In this document: positions 25,722 to 35,189 of the stretch, piece after piece
Numbering within the stretch: position 1 is the first letter of the stretch
Layout: every line of letters begins with the position of its first letter
NCBI GenBank assembly: GCA_016183615.1
Contig: JACPEG010000009.1
Location: forward strand, 25,086 to 89,085
Direction: 5' to 3'
DNA length: 64,000 nt
DNA from: Betaproteobacteria bacterium
GTDB lineage: Bacteria > Pseudomonadota > Gammaproteobacteria > Burkholderiales > UBA6910
Program-made: the position numbers and the translations under genes
The notes under the pieces: model-generated
The model's database searches: none
What the model was told of the DNA's origin: nothing
Seen by the model: only the letters and a program-made list of their open reading frames with translations

Positions 25722-26680
25722 TGGCTTACTCCAGGATTGTCGGCACCGGCAGCTACCTGCCGAAAAAGGTGCTCACCAACCGCGACCTCGAAAAATTGGT
25801 GGACACCACTGACGAGTGGATCGTCGCCCGCACCGGAATCACCCAGCGCCACATCGCCGACGACCAGGAGCTGGCGAGCGACCTGGCGCTGGAAGCAAGC
25901 CGCAGGGCCATCGAGGCGGCGGGGATCAAAACCGAGGACATCGGCCTTATCATCGTCGCCACCACCACCCCGGACGTGGTGTTTCCCAGCACCGCGTGCA
26001 TTTTGCAGGCCAAGCTCGGTATCAAGCACTGCCCGGCTTTCGACGTGCAGGCCGTATGCAGCGGTTTCGTGTATGCCCTCGCCACCGCCGATCTCTACCT
26101 TCGTGCCGGCCAGTGCGAATGCGCCCTGGTGGTCGGGGCCGAAATCTACTCCCGGATCCTGGACTGGAAGGACCGTTCCACCTGCGTGCTGTTCGGCGAC
26201 GGGGCAGGGGCGGTCGTGATCAAAAAAAGCGACACCCCCGGCATACTCTCGAGCCACCTGCACGCCGATGGCAGCTACCACCAGGATCTCGGCGTCCCCG
26301 GCCAGGTGTGCCACGGCGGTGTCCGCGGCAGGCCTTTCCTGATCATGGACGGCGGCGCCGTATTCAAATTCGCCGTGAAGGTGCTGGAGGAGGTGGCGCT
26401 GGAGACCCTGGACGCCAACAAGCTGGGGAAATCCGATATCGACTGGCTGATTCCCCACCAGGCCAATGTGCGCATCATCCAGGCCACCGCCAAGAAACTG
26501 GGGCTGGACATGAGCAAGGTGGTGGTCACCGTCGATCGCCATGCCAACACCTCGGCGGCGTCAATTCCTCTGGCTCTCGACCTGGCGGTGCGCGACGGCC
26601 GGATCAAGCCCGGCCACCACGTGCTGCTGGAGGGGGTGGGCGGGGGCTTCACCTGGGGATCGGTGCTGATTCGCTGGTAA
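25721..26680 (+). CDS. fabH: 3-oxoacyl-ACP synthase III (FabH)
   Basis: A 319-residue condensing enzyme that starts fatty-acid synthesis from acetyl-CoA and malonyl-ACP. The catalytic triad is visible: Cys113 in [13 protein letters not shown], His in IPHQANVRI near 247 and Asn in HANTSAAS near 277. The terminal [15 protein letters not shown] is typical. The start is GTG at 25721, with GGGAGGGAG upstream inside plsX. fabD follows after 17 bases. Confidence 0.97.
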   Translation: MAYSRIVGTGSYLPKKVLTNRDLEKLVDTTDEWIVARTGITQRHIADDQELASDLALEASRRAIEAAGIKTEDIGLIIVATTTPDVVFPSTACILQAKLGIKHCPAFDVQAVCSGFVYALATADLYLRAGQCECALVVGAEIYSRILDWKDRSTCVLFGDGAGAVVIKKSDTPGILSSHLHADGSYHQDLGVPGQVCHGGVRGRPFLIMDGGAVFKFAVKVLEEVALETLDANKLGKSDIDWLIPHQANVRIIQATAKKLGLDMSKVVVTVDRHANTSAASIPLALDLAVRDGRIKPGHHVLLEGVGGGFTWGSVLIRW

Positions 26681-26697
26681 CCGGGAACGATCAGATC

Positions 26698-27627
26698 ATG
26701 AAATTCGCGTTCGTCTTCCCTGGCCAGGGCTCCCAGTCGGTGGGCATGATGCAGGGCTTCGCGGAATCCTCCCCGGTGCGCAAGACTTTTGACCAAGCCT
26801 CCGAGGTCCTCGGCCAGGACCTCTGGAAGCTGGTGGCGGAAGGGCCCGCCGACGATCTCAATTCCACCGTGAATACCCAGCCGCTGATGCTCACCGCGGC
26901 CTACGCCGTGTACCAGGCGTGGCTCACAGCGGGAGGGCCGAAGCCGGCCATGGCGGCGGGTCACAGCCTTGGCGAATACACGGCACTGGTGGCGGCGGGG
27001 GCGCTCGCGTTCCGCGATGCGCTGCCGCTGGTCCGCTTCCGCGCCCAGGCCATGCAGGATGCGGTACCTCGCGGTGAGGGCGCCATGGCGGCGATCCTTG
27101 GCCTGGATGACGATGCAGTGCGTGCCGCGTGTGGCGAGGCGGCTCAGGGCCAAGTGGTGGAAGTGGTCAACTTCAATGCCCCGAGCCAGATCGTCATCGC
27201 CGGCCACAAGGCTGCGGTGGAGCGCGGGGTCGAGGCCGCCAGGGCCCGGGGCGCAAAACGTGCGGTCATGTTGCCGGTGAGCGCGCCGTTTCACTCCTCG
27301 CTCCTGAAGCCCGCCGCCGCCAAGCTGGTCGAGCGGCTCGCAAACATCGTGTTCTCGGTGCCGCAGATCCCGGTGGTCAACAACGTGGACGTGGCAGTGG
27401 TCAATGATCCTGAAAAGATTCGGGACGCCCTGGCGCGCCAGGCCGCGAGCCCCGTGCGCTGGACGGAAACGGTCCGCCAAATGTCCGGCGCCGGCATCAC
27501 CCACGTCGCGGAATGCGGGCCGGGCAAGGTGCTGGCGGGGCTGACCAAGCGTATCGATGGCGCCCTGCAGGGCATCGCCATCACGGACCTCCAATCCCTG
27601 GAGCAGGCGCTCCAAGTACTCAAATGA
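26698..27627 (+). CDS. fabD: Malonyl-CoA:ACP transacylase (FabD)
   Basis: A 309-residue acyltransferase. It begins MKFAFVFPGQGSQ, has the nucleophile Ser90 in GHSLGEY, the carboxylate-binding arginine in VRFRAQAMQ near 116, and catalytic His in VSAPFHSSL near 200. It loads malonyl groups onto AcpP. The neighbours fabH and fabG confirm the role. fabG begins 6 bases after its stop. Confidence 0.97.
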   Translation: MKFAFVFPGQGSQSVGMMQGFAESSPVRKTFDQASEVLGQDLWKLVAEGPADDLNSTVNTQPLMLTAAYAVYQAWLTAGGPKPAMAAGHSLGEYTALVAAGALAFRDALPLVRFRAQAMQDAVPRGEGAMAAILGLDDDAVRAACGEAAQGQVVEVVNFNAPSQIVIAGHKAAVERGVEAARARGAKRAVMLPVSAPFHSSLLKPAAAKLVERLANIVFSVPQIPVVNNVDVAVVNDPEKIRDALARQAASPVRWTETVRQMSGAGITHVAECGPGKVLAGLTKRIDGALQGIAITDLQSLEQALQVLK

Positions 27628-27633
27628 GCCGAC

Positions 27634-28374
27634 ATGCTTGAGAAAGACATCGCGCTGATAACCGGCGCTTCGCGCGGGATCGGGCAAGCCATCGCCCGGG
27701 AACTGGGAAAGCAGGGTGCTACCGTGGTGGGCACCGCCACCAGCGAAGCCGGCGCCCACGCCATTTCCGCGCAACTGGGAAAGGATGGGATCAAGGGCAG
27801 CGGAATGGTGCTCAACGTGAAGGACGCGACCCAGATTGAGCAGGTGCTCGAGGCCATCCGCACCCGATTCGGGGAGATTTCGATCCTCGTCAACAACGCC
27901 GGCGTCACCCGCGACAACCTGCTCATGCGCATGAAGGACGAGGAGTGGGACGAGATCATGGACACCAACCTCAAGTCCGTGTTCCGGCTTTCCAGGGCCG
28001 TGCTGCGGGGCATGATGAAGGCGCGCCACGGGCGCATCATCAGCATTTCTTCAGTGGTGGGCGCCGCCGGCAACCCGGGCCAGACCAACTATGCCGCCTC
28101 CAAGTCAGGGCTGTCCGGCTTCACCAAGTCTCTCGCCCGCGAGGTGGGCAGCCGCAATATCACCGTGAACTGCGTGGCACCGGGCTTCATTGATACCGAC
28201 ATGACCCGGGCACTCACGGACAAGCAGCGTGAGGACCTGGTGCAGCACATCCCGCTCGGCCGCCTCGGGCAAGCGGAGGAGGTGGCGGCGGCCGTCGCCT
28301 TCCTGGCCTCATCGCCGGCGGGATACATTACCGGCTGCACCATTCACGTCAACGGCGGCATGTACATGGACTGA
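27634..28374 (+). CDS. fabG: 3-oxoacyl-ACP reductase (FabG)
   Basis: A 246-residue short-chain dehydrogenase. The NADP-binding motif TGASRGIGQ is at about residue 10, NNAGVTRDNLLMRM near 86, and the catalytic Ser-Tyr-Lys set in ISISSVVG and NYAASKSG near 138-157. The C-terminal YITGCTIHVNGGMYM is diagnostic for FabG. It reduces 3-oxoacyl-ACP in elongation. A GC-rich hairpin (28392-28408) follows in the gap before acpP. Confidence 0.97.
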   Translation: MLEKDIALITGASRGIGQAIARELGKQGATVVGTATSEAGAHAISAQLGKDGIKGSGMVLNVKDATQIEQVLEAIRTRFGEISILVNNAGVTRDNLLMRMKDEEWDEIMDTNLKSVFRLSRAVLRGMMKARHGRIISISSVVGAAGNPGQTNYAASKSGLSGFTKSLAREVGSRNITVNCVAPGFIDTDMTRALTDKQREDLVQHIPLGRLGQAEEVAAAVAFLASSPAGYITGCTIHVNGGMYMD

Positions 28375-28431
28375 GCCTGTTCCGGGAATCGCCGCGCTGT
28401 CGGCGCGGGAATTCGCGAGACAGATTCTTAT

Positions 28432-28460
28432 TTGGTTGACCCAGCCGATTTTGGTAAAAT
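28432..28460 (+). promoter_or_regulatory. Candidate sigma70 promoter of acpP
   Basis: TTGGTT (28432-28437) and TAAAAT (28455-28460) are spaced 17 bp apart in the 122-base gap before acpP, which is less GC-rich than its surroundings. An internal promoter for the abundant acyl carrier protein is common in fab operons. Confidence 0.45.
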
Positions 28461-28496
28461 GGCCGGGTTTTATTTTCAGACCGGAAGGGGGTTTTG

Positions 28497-28733
28497 ATGG
28501 AAAACGTAGAACAACGGGTCAAGAAGATTGTCGCCGAGCAGCTGGGCGTCAATGAGGCCGACATCAAGAACGAATCGTCCTTCGTGGACGATCTCGGGGC
28601 CGACTCACTGGACACGGTGGAGCTGGTGATGGCCCTGGAAGAGGAATTCGAGTGCGAAATTCCCGACGAGGAGGCCGAGAAGATCACCACTGTGCAGCAG
28701 GCCATCGATTACATCAACGCTCACCTCAACTAG
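28497..28733 (+). CDS. acpP: Acyl carrier protein
   Basis: A 78-residue acidic four-helix protein beginning [17 protein letters not shown]. The phosphopantetheine site is Ser37 in [13 protein letters not shown], modified by AcpS (encoded at 42.5 kb). It carries growing acyl chains for the Fab enzymes encoded on both sides. The ATG at 28497 is preferred over the adjacent TTG at 28494; GGAAGGGGG is the ribosome site. Confidence 0.98.
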   Translation: MENVEQRVKKIVAEQLGVNEADIKNESSFVDDLGADSLDTVELVMALEEEFECEIPDEEAEKITTVQQAIDYINAHLN

Positions 28734-28778
28734 CCAGCCCGTCTCCCCACCCGCATACCCTGCCCAGGGGGTGCCCAG

Positions 28779-30017
28779 TTGTCCAAACGCAGAGTTGTCA
28801 TCACCGGTCTCGGGATCGTTTCGCCGGTAGGAATCGGTGTGGCCGAGGCTTGGAGCCAAGCCGTTGCCGGCAAATCGGGAATCACGAAGATTACCCGGTT
28901 CGACGCGTCCGCCTTCAGCTCCCGGATCGCTGGGGAGGTGAAAGGCTTCGACGTTACTCAGTACCTCTCCGCCAAGGACGCCCGACGGATGGACGTTTTC
29001 ATACACTATGGCATGGTCGCAGCCATGGAAGCGTTCAAGGACTCGGGCCTGCAGGTAACCGACGCCAACGCCGAGCGCATCGGCGTCAACATCGGTTCCG
29101 GCATCGGCGGGCTGCCGATGATAGAAGACACCCATAACACCTATCTCGCGGGCGGGCCGCGCAAGATCTCCCCGTTCTTCATTCCCGGCACCATCATCAA
29201 CATGATCTCCGGGAATCTATCCATCATGTACGGGTTGAAGGGGCCGAATCTCGCCATGGTTACGGCGTGCACCACGGCAACCCATTGCATCGGGGATTCG
29301 GCACGCCTTATCGAATACGGCGATGTGGACGTGATGATTGCCGGGGGTTCGGAATCCACCGTAACCCCGCTTGCCGTCGGCGGTTTCGCCTCTGCGCGGG
29401 CCCTGTCGACCCGTAACGATGATCCCGCAACCGCGAGCCGGCCCTGGGACAAGGACCGGGATGGATTCGTGTTGGGTGAGGGGGCCGGCGTGCTGGTGCT
29501 GGAGGAATTCGAGCACGCCAAGGCCCGGGGCGCGAAGATTTACGCCGAGGTAGCCGGTTTCGGCATGAGCGCCGATGCCTTCCACATGACCGCCCCCTGC
29601 GAGGATGGCGAAGGCGCCGCGCGCTGCATGACCAATGCCCTGCGGAACGCCGGCATCGACGCCGACCAGGTGGACTACATCAATGCCCATGGCACTTCCA
29701 CGCCCTTGGGCGACATTGCCGAAACTGTCGCGGTCAAGCGCTGCCTTGGGGACCGCGCGAGAAAGGTGGTCGTCAATTCCACCAAGTCGATGACCGGTCA
29801 CCTGCTGGGGGCGGCCGGCGGCGTGGAAGCGGTATTTTCGGCGTTGGCAATCCGTCACCAGGTTTCCCCACCTACCATCAACCTGTTCAACCAGGACCCC
29901 CAGTGCGACCTCGACTATGTTCCCAACACCGCTCGGGAAATGAAGATCGCCGTGGCGCTGTCTAATTCCTTTGGTTTCGGGGGAACCAATGGAACACTGG
30001 TGTTCCGCCGCGTCTAG
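28779..30017 (+). CDS. fabF: 3-oxoacyl-ACP synthase II (FabF)
   Basis: A 412-residue elongating condensing enzyme. It begins [17 protein letters not shown] and carries the nucleophile Cys164 in [10 protein letters not shown], the two catalytic histidines in [13 protein letters not shown] near 305 and [13 protein letters not shown] near 340, and the terminal [15 protein letters not shown]. Start is TTG at 28779 with AGGGGGTG upstream; no ATG fits. The position after acpP is canonical. Confidence 0.97.
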   Translation: MSKRRVVITGLGIVSPVGIGVAEAWSQAVAGKSGITKITRFDASAFSSRIAGEVKGFDVTQYLSAKDARRMDVFIHYGMVAAMEAFKDSGLQVTDANAERIGVNIGSGIGGLPMIEDTHNTYLAGGPRKISPFFIPGTIINMISGNLSIMYGLKGPNLAMVTACTTATHCIGDSARLIEYGDVDVMIAGGSESTVTPLAVGGFASARALSTRNDDPATASRPWDKDRDGFVLGEGAGVLVLEEFEHAKARGAKIYAEVAGFGMSADAFHMTAPCEDGEGAARCMTNALRNAGIDADQVDYINAHGTSTPLGDIAETVAVKRCLGDRARKVVVNSTKSMTGHLLGAAGGVEAVFSALAIRHQVSPPTINLFNQDPQCDLDYVPNTAREMKIAVALSNSFGFGGTNGTLVFRRV

Positions 30018-30044
30018 CGGGTTGTCCTGCGCGGCAGCGCCGTG

Positions 30045-31064
30045 ATGGCTGCGGCAAGACGCTGGGTAGGGCGGCTCGCTTTCCTCGTCGTCGCCGGTTG
30101 CCTATTGTCCGCGGGCTTGTTCTGGTTCCGGATCAATCTTCCGGTCATGCCACCCGGCCTGCCCTTGGAATTCAGCGTGAAGCAGGGCGCCAGCCTGCGC
30201 ACCGTGGCCTATGGGCTGCAGGAAGCAGGCGCCCTCGAGGAGCCCTGGACCTTCATTGTGCTGGGCCGCGTCCTCCGCCAAGCCGGCAACCTCAAGGCCG
30301 GAAACTATGAGATTTCCGAGGCGCAGTCCCCGCGGCAGCTGCTTGCCAAGTTCACCGAAGGGGACGTGATCAAGGGCGCGATTACCTTTCTCGAGGGCTG
30401 GACATTCCGCCAGATGCGGGAAGTGCTCGACACCCATCCTAGGATCCGCCATGACACGGCCGGCCTCCCGGACCAGGAACTTCTCGCCCGGATCGGCATC
30501 GCCCAGCCCTCGGCCGAGGGATGGTTTTTCCCCGAGACCTATTTCTTCGCCACTGGTGCAAGCGACCTCTCCATCCTCAGGCGCGCCCACCAGCTGATGC
30601 AGCGCCAGCTGGCTTCGGCCTGGAGCGCGAGGGCGTCCGATGTTCCCTTGGCGGACCCCTACCAGGCATTGATCCTGGCCTCCATTGTGGAAAAGGAAAC
30701 GGGGTTCCCGGGGGATCGGGATAGGATCGCTGGCGTTTTTGTCAACCGTCTCAGAATTGGAATGATGCTCCAGACCGACCCGACCGTGATCTACGGCCTC
30801 GGCGAGAAGTTCGACGGCAACTTGCGCAAGCGCGACCTGCTGAGCGATGGGCCTTACAACACTTACACACGGGCAGGGCTTCCGCCGACACCGATCGCCA
30901 TGCCGGGACAGGCGTCGCTCCTGGCGGCGGTGCGCCCCGCGAGGACCACCGCCCTATATTTCGTGGCACGGGGTGACGGAAGCTCCCAATTCTCGGACAA
31001 TCTGGCGGACCATAACCGGGCGGTGGAGCGCTACCAGAAAAACAGCATGCAGCCGGGACGCTGA
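30045..31064 (+). CDS. mltG: Endolytic murein transglycosylase MltG (YceG-like)
   Basis: A 339-residue inner-membrane protein with one N-terminal transmembrane helix (about 7-27) and a periplasmic YceG domain. The catalytic glutamate lies in [11 protein letters not shown] near residue 217, followed by [21 protein letters not shown] and [18 protein letters not shown]. It cleaves nascent glycan strands and so sets peptidoglycan strand length. Its place between fabF and tmk-holB is the usual proteobacterial order. A GTG at 30042 is an alternative start. Confidence 0.94.
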   Translation: MAAARRWVGRLAFLVVAGCLLSAGLFWFRINLPVMPPGLPLEFSVKQGASLRTVAYGLQEAGALEEPWTFIVLGRVLRQAGNLKAGNYEISEAQSPRQLLAKFTEGDVIKGAITFLEGWTFRQMREVLDTHPRIRHDTAGLPDQELLARIGIAQPSAEGWFFPETYFFATGASDLSILRRAHQLMQRQLASAWSARASDVPLADPYQALILASIVEKETGFPGDRDRIAGVFVNRLRIGMMLQTDPTVIYGLGEKFDGNLRKRDLLSDGPYNTYTRAGLPPTPIAMPGQASLLAAVRPARTTALYFVARGDGSSQFSDNLADHNRAVERYQKNSMQPGR

Positions 31065-31075
31065 TACGGAACGCA

Positions 31076-31696
31076 ATGAATAAAGGGAAATTTATCACTC
31101 TGGAAGGTATTGACGGCGCCGGCAAGAGTACCCATATGGGTTGGCTCAAGTCCCTGCTCGAGGGCTGGGGATACGGGGTCGCATTGACCCGGGAGCCGGG
31201 GGGCACGCCGCTTGGCGAACGGCTCCGCGACCTCCTTCTTCACCGCGACCGGCGCCTGAATCCGGAAACCGAGGCCCTGCTGATGTTCGCAGCGCGCCGG
31301 GAGCACCTGGATAAGGTGATCTATCCTGCCCTTGACCGCGGGGAATGGGTCATTTGCGATCGCTTCACCGACGCGAGCTTCGCCTATCAGGGGGGCGGGA
31401 GCGGCGTGAGTATCGAAAAGCTCCGGATCCTGGAGCGCTGGGTGCAGCAGGACTTCCAGCCCGACCTCACCTTTTATATCGATGTGACTGTGGAAACCGC
31501 GCGGGACCGGCTTGGCGGCGTTCGTCATGCCGACCGGTTCGAGCAGGAGCATGATGGTTTTTTTCAGAGGGTCCGGGGTGCCTATCTGGCCCGGGCCGCC
31601 CAATGGCCCGGCCGCATTCGCGTGATTGACGGAAATCGGCCCATCCCGGATATTCAGAAAGAACTTGAACTTAATCTATCAATAGTTTGTAAATAA
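31076..31696 (+). CDS. tmk: Thymidylate kinase
   Basis: A 206-residue kinase producing dTDP from dTMP. The P-loop is [11 protein letters not shown] (about 8-18), the DR(F/Y) motif is in [17 protein letters not shown] near 92, and the LID region follows near 140. The arrangement (arginine outside the P-loop, in the LID) fits the E. coli-like type. Its stop overlaps the holB start by one base (TAATG). Confidence 0.97.
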   Translation: MNKGKFITLEGIDGAGKSTHMGWLKSLLEGWGYGVALTREPGGTPLGERLRDLLLHRDRRLNPETEALLMFAARREHLDKVIYPALDRGEWVICDRFTDASFAYQGGGSGVSIEKLRILERWVQQDFQPDLTFYIDVTVETARDRLGGVRHADRFEQEHDGFFQRVRGAYLARAAQWPGRIRVIDGNRPIPDIQKELELNLSIVCK

Positions 31697-32712
31697 TGAG
31701 TTTACTTCCTTGGCATGGCGAGATATGGGAACGGCTCAACGGTTTAAAGGGGCGTTTGCCTCATGCCGTTCTGCTGAAAGGGCGCATGGGAATCGGAAAG
31801 CTTACCTTGGCGCAGTACTGGGCCAAGGCCTTGCTCTGCGAAAAGCCGGGACAATGGGACGAGCCCTGCGGCCGATGCGTCGCCTGCGGCTGGTTTCAGC
31901 AGGGGAACCATCCCGATTTCCGCTTGGTGGAGCCGGATTCCTCGGGCGAGGAAGGAACCGAATCGGGCGAGAGTCGGGTCAAGCGTTCCCGCCAGCATAT
32001 CGGAGTGGAGCAGATCCGCGATCTTTCCGATTTCCTGAACGTTTCCTCCCACCGGGGCGGATTCCGCATCGCCCTCATTCATCCGGCAGACGCGATGAAC
32101 GCGCCAGCCGCCAACGCCCTGCTGAAGACGCTGGAGGAGCCTGGCGCCGGAACCGTGTTCATCCTGGTTTCCCACCACCCTCAGCGGCTGCCCGCGACCG
32201 TGCTCAGCCGATGTCACCAGATCAGCGCGACGCGACCGGACCCGGGGGCAGCTCAGGGGTGGCTGAAGGAACAGGGCGCAGCGGAGCCGGAGCTTTGTCT
32301 GGCTGAGGCGGGGGGCGCCCCGCTGGCGGCGCTGGAGTTCAGCGACGTGGAATATCGCCAAGTGCGCAAGAACTTCCTGGATGCGCTGGCCAAGCCGAAA
32401 ACCCTGGATCCCATCGTCCTGGCGGACCGGCTGCAGAAGGTGGAACCCGCACGGATCGTTCTGTGGTTGCAGAAATGGTGCTACGACCTTGCGAGCCTAA
32501 GACTCGCGGGACGGGTGCGCTACAACCCGGATTTTGCCGAGCGGATTGCCGCCGTGGCCCCGGGCACGGACCTGCCGGGACTCACCCGTTATCTCCGGAC
32601 CCTGGTTGCCGCCCAGCGCGTAGCCCAGCACCCCCTGAACAGCCGATTATTCGCTGAAGATTTACTGTTATCCTATCGCGAACTGGCGCAGAGCAGGAGG
32701 GGAAACTCATGA
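31696..32712 (+). CDS. holB: DNA polymerase III subunit delta prime
   Basis: A 338-residue AAA+ clamp-loader subunit. The degenerate P-loop is LKGRMGIGKLTLAQYWA near 27, zinc ligands CGRCVACGWFQQGNHPDF near 56-72 with an upstream cysteine, and the sensor 1 region MNAPAANALLKTLEEPGAGTVFILVSHHP near 134. It opens the beta clamp together with delta and DnaX (tail encoded at 63.4 kb). It overlaps pilZ by 4 nt, the conserved order tmk-holB-pilZ-tatD. Confidence 0.94.
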   Translation: MSLLPWHGEIWERLNGLKGRLPHAVLLKGRMGIGKLTLAQYWAKALLCEKPGQWDEPCGRCVACGWFQQGNHPDFRLVEPDSSGEEGTESGESRVKRSRQHIGVEQIRDLSDFLNVSSHRGGFRIALIHPADAMNAPAANALLKTLEEPGAGTVFILVSHHPQRLPATVLSRCHQISATRPDPGAAQGWLKEQGAAEPELCLAEAGGAPLAALEFSDVEYRQVRKNFLDALAKPKTLDPIVLADRLQKVEPARIVLWLQKWCYDLASLRLAGRVRYNPDFAERIAAVAPGTDLPGLTRYLRTLVAAQRVAQHPLNSRLFAEDLLLSYRELAQSRRGNS

Positions 32713-33077
32713 GCGACGGCGACAAACCGCAACCATCCACCCGGCCCGGGGTGTTGTCGCTGAATATCAAGGAGAAGACCGCCCTTTATGCGGCGTATAT
32801 GCCCCACGTCAAAGGCGGGGGGATCTTCATCCCGACCAACAAGCCGTATCGCCTTGGCGACGACATTTATATGCTTCTGAGCCTCCTTGATGACCCGACC
32901 AAACATCCGGTCGCGGGGCGCGTGGTCTGGGTAACGCCTCCAGGCGCCCAGGGAAACCGCGCCCAGGGGATCGGCGTCAAGTTCGCCGACGATGAAAGCG
33001 GGAACGCTGTGCGCAACAAGATCGAGACCCTGCTTTCGGGCATGCTCCAGTCCAACCGCCCCACCCATACGATGTAA
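32709..33077 (+). CDS. pilZ: PilZ domain protein (type IV pilus PilZ type)
   Basis: A 122-residue single PilZ domain protein (LSLNIKEKTALYAAYMPHVKGGGIFIPT, then GRVVWVTPPGAQGNRAQGIGVKF). The length and holB-tatD context match the founding PilZ of type IV pilus biogenesis. The RxxxR and D/NxSxxG c-di-GMP-binding motifs of other PilZ proteins are not apparent, as in the Pseudomonas protein, which works through pilus and FimX partners. AGGAGG inside holB provides the ribosome site. Confidence 0.9.
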   Translation: MSDGDKPQPSTRPGVLSLNIKEKTALYAAYMPHVKGGGIFIPTNKPYRLGDDIYMLLSLLDDPTKHPVAGRVVWVTPPGAQGNRAQGIGVKFADDESGNAVRNKIETLLSGMLQSNRPTHTM

Positions 33078-33106
33078 CCTGCGGCCCGCGGCAACCGGGC
33101 CGAAAA

Positions 33107-33895
33107 ATGCGGGACGCCGTGCTCGTCGATTCCCATTGTCATCTCACGTTTCCGGAGCTGCATGACCGCCTCGATAAGGTGGTCGCGGCAATGAAGGCCA
33201 GCGATGTCGGAATGGCGCTCTGCGTTTCCGTGGACTTGGAGGATTTTGCCCTGGTGCGGGCGGTGGCCGCCCGCTTTCCCCAGGTATACGCTTCAGTCGG
33301 CATCCATCCGGATAATGCTCCGGGAGTGGCCGTGGATGAAGAGGAGCTGGTGGGTCTCGCGCGGGACCCGCGGGTCATCGCCATCGGCGAAACCGGGCTC
33401 GACTACTACCGGCTGAAAGGTGACCTGGAGTGGCAACGGGAGCGCTTTCGGACCCATATCCGGGCCGCCCGCCGCAGCGCCAAGCCCCTCATTATCCACA
33501 CCCGGGCGGCGGCCGTAGACACCCTGCGGCTCATGCGCGAGGAGAGTGCAGGGGCCGCGGGGGGCGTCATGCACTGCTTTACCGAGAGCTGGGAGGTCGC
33601 CTCCGCGGCACTCGATCTGGGCTTCCATATTTCCTTCTCCGGAATCGTCACTTTCAAGAACGCCACGGAACTGAAGGAGGTGGCAAAAAAGGTGCCCCTC
33701 GACCGGCTCCTGGTGGAAACCGATGCGCCTTACCTGGCGCCGGTCCCTCACCGGGGCAAACCCAACGAACCGGCATACGTCCGCCATGTGGCGGAGTACG
33801 TGGCCCAGCTGCGGAGCCTCCCGTTCGAGGAAGTCGCTGCGGCCACCACACGCAACTTTCTGCGCCTGTTCCGGCTGAAGCGGGGGAGCCACTGA
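33107..33895 (+). CDS. TatD-family metal-dependent DNase
   Basis: A 262-residue TIM-barrel metallohydrolase. The metal ligands are visible as His10-x-His12 (DSHCHLTF), the glutamate in GETGLDYY near 96, the histidines in IIHTRAA near 131 and MHCFTESW near 157, and the aspartate in ETDAPYLAPVPHRGKPNEP near 207. TatD-type enzymes act as 3'-5' DNases in DNA repair and turnover. It follows pilZ by 29 bases in the conserved order. Confidence 0.93.
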   Translation: MRDAVLVDSHCHLTFPELHDRLDKVVAAMKASDVGMALCVSVDLEDFALVRAVAARFPQVYASVGIHPDNAPGVAVDEEELVGLARDPRVIAIGETGLDYYRLKGDLEWQRERFRTHIRAARRSAKPLIIHTRAAAVDTLRLMREESAGAAGGVMHCFTESWEVASAALDLGFHISFSGIVTFKNATELKEVAKKVPLDRLLVETDAPYLAPVPHRGKPNEPAYVRHVAEYVAQLRSLPFEEVAAATTRNFLRLFRLKRGSH

Positions 33896-33906
33896 GGGGC
33901 ACGGTA

Positions 33907-34563
33907 ATGCGATATCGAAACCCCGGAATGGGCATCGGGACGCTCCTGGTCGGGGCGGCGCTGGCGCTGGGACCGAACGCCGCTCCGGGCGGTCCCTACG
34001 AGGATCTGCTGGAGGCAGCCCGGGAAAACAAGCCGGAACTCTTGGCCGAACTCGTTTCGAAGGGATATGACGTCAACACCCCCGACAAGGATGGATACAG
34101 CCTGCTCATGCTGGCCTCGCGGGCCGGCCACGAAGGTATCGTCAAGTTCCTGCTGGGGGCCGGCGCCCGGGTCAATCTGCGCAACAGGTTCGGCGAGACA
34201 GCCATCATGCTGGCGAGTTACCAAGGGTATCCCGGGGTGGTCAAGCTGCTGTACGCAAAAGGAGCCGAAATCAATGGGAAAGGATGGACCGCCCTGGGTT
34301 ACGCCGCCTTCCGGGGCCACGCTGAGGTGGTGCGCATGCTTATCAGCCTTGGAGCGGATGTCAACGCCGTGTCTGACAACGGAACCACGGCCTTAATGCT
34401 GGCCGCCCGGGAAGGCCATCTTGAGGTGGTGAAACTGCTGGTTTACGCCAAGGCCCGAGTTAACGCCAAAAACGAGGTTGGAGGAACGGCGCTGGGTTGG
34501 GCCATGGATGGGGGGCACCGGGAAGTGGCTGAATTCCTTATCCGGGAAGAAGCCGAAGAATAG
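33907..34563 (+). CDS. Exported ankyrin-repeat protein
   Basis: A 218-residue protein with an N-terminal signal-like segment (MGIGTLLVGAALALGPNAAPG) and five ankyrin repeats from about residue 35, each with the G-x-T/S-x-L-x-x-A and V-(V/K)-x-L-L pattern (DGYSLLMLASRAGHEGIVKFLL, GETAIMLASYQGYPGVVKLL and so on). Ankyrin repeats bind protein partners; here the partner would be periplasmic. The same gene follows tatD in related betaproteobacteria. Its function is unknown. Confidence 0.85.
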   Translation: MRYRNPGMGIGTLLVGAALALGPNAAPGGPYEDLLEAARENKPELLAELVSKGYDVNTPDKDGYSLLMLASRAGHEGIVKFLLGAGARVNLRNRFGETAIMLASYQGYPGVVKLLYAKGAEINGKGWTALGYAAFRGHAEVVRMLISLGADVNAVSDNGTTALMLAAREGHLEVVKLLVYAKARVNAKNEVGGTALGWAMDGGHREVAEFLIREEAEE

Positions 34564-34608
34564 GTGTATACGTATAATGGATATTATGTTAAATCGCGGA
34601 ACTACGTC

Positions 34609-34821
34609 CTAAGTCGTTTGCTTCGGATGCCAACGCCTCCTTTCCAGGACCGCGTCGCGCTTCCATATCAACTCCCCATCCCGGAGCACTTCTCTTACCC
34701 GGTGAAGCGGAACGCGGCGAATTTTCGCCTCGACTCGATCATAGTACCCCAACACGAAATCCCCTTTCGCAAATTCCGAATCCCACTGGATGCGGCTGAG
34801 CAGTCGCCGGATGGGGATCAT
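34609..34821 (-). CDS. DUF504 / MJ1316-type small RNA-binding domain protein
   Basis: A 70-residue protein: MIPIRRLLSRIQWDSEFAKG, DFVLGYYDRVEAKI, then PLHRVREVLRDGELIWKR. This is the DUF504 (UPF0248, MJ1316) pattern, a small domain proposed to recognise RNA ends with cyclic phosphate and common in archaea and scattered bacteria. The frame is open upstream to 35007, but that part runs through a riboswitch and terminator and is not protein-like, so the ATG at 34821 is the chosen start; no ribosome site is obvious. It is the only gene after the c-di-GMP-I riboswitch. Function in bacteria is not established. Confidence 0.75.
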   Translation of the reverse strand: MIPIRRLLSRIQWDSEFAKGDFVLGYYDRVEAKIRRVPLHRVREVLRDGELIWKRDAVLERRRWHPKQTT

Positions 34822-34913
34822 GGTTTCGGCGAGAGACCCGGGGCGGAGTAACCGGGGCGCGATGACTTGCCCGTTCGTTGACGGGGATCGGTCGCATCGG
34901 ATTAGCCCCCCCC

Positions 34914-34963
34914 AATAAAAACCACCGCGGGCGAGGGTAACCATCCCCAAGCGCTCGCGGTGG
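34914..34963 (-). terminator. Intrinsic terminator serving as the riboswitch expression platform
   Basis: On the minus strand CCACCGCG (34956-34963) pairs with CGCGGTGG (34922-34929), followed by TTTTTATT. It starts 7 bases after the riboswitch core and ends about 90 bases before the DUF504 start, so ligand binding could control read-through. Confidence 0.75.
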
Positions 34964-34970
34964 CCCGTGC

Positions 34971-35072
34971 TGGCAGCCCCGCTACCGTCGAACCCGAGGG
35001 TATACACGCAACCTGTGGTTCACCAGGCCGGAGGCTTTGCGTCCCCGCTTTTCAGGGGGTCTGCTTCTGCAG
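34971..35072 (-). promoter_or_regulatory. Cyclic-di-GMP-I riboswitch (GEMM-I)
   Basis: The minus strand carries the GEMM-I core. A C-rich/G-rich stem capped by GAAA (35041-35060) is followed by GGGGACGCAAAGCCTCCGGC (to about 35026) and CCT, then the second conserved hairpin GGTAGCGGGGCTGCC (34972-34986). These match the Vibrio Vc2 aptamer closely, including the ligand-contact segment and the GNRA tetraloop. The 5' strand of the basal helix is less conserved. TATAGT (35082-35087) is a likely -10 box. The intrinsic terminator and the DUF504 gene lie directly downstream. Confidence 0.82.
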
Positions 35073-35189
35073 TACGGTCTAACTATAGGCCTACCTATCG
35101 CCTTGGCACGGATAGCCCAAGCGCGACTCAGGCGCTGTCAGCGCACACAAGCCCCCTGTCTTGCCGACGGCGCGAACCGCCACCGGGTT

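Noticed and set aside
28436..28460. TTGACC with TAAAAT as the acpP promoter
   Set aside because: The spacing is only 13 bp; the overlapping TTGGTT at 17 bp is listed instead.
34822..35007. Upstream extension of the DUF504 frame
   Set aside because: It would translate the riboswitch 3' part and the terminator; the DUF504 domain starts at the ATG at 34821.
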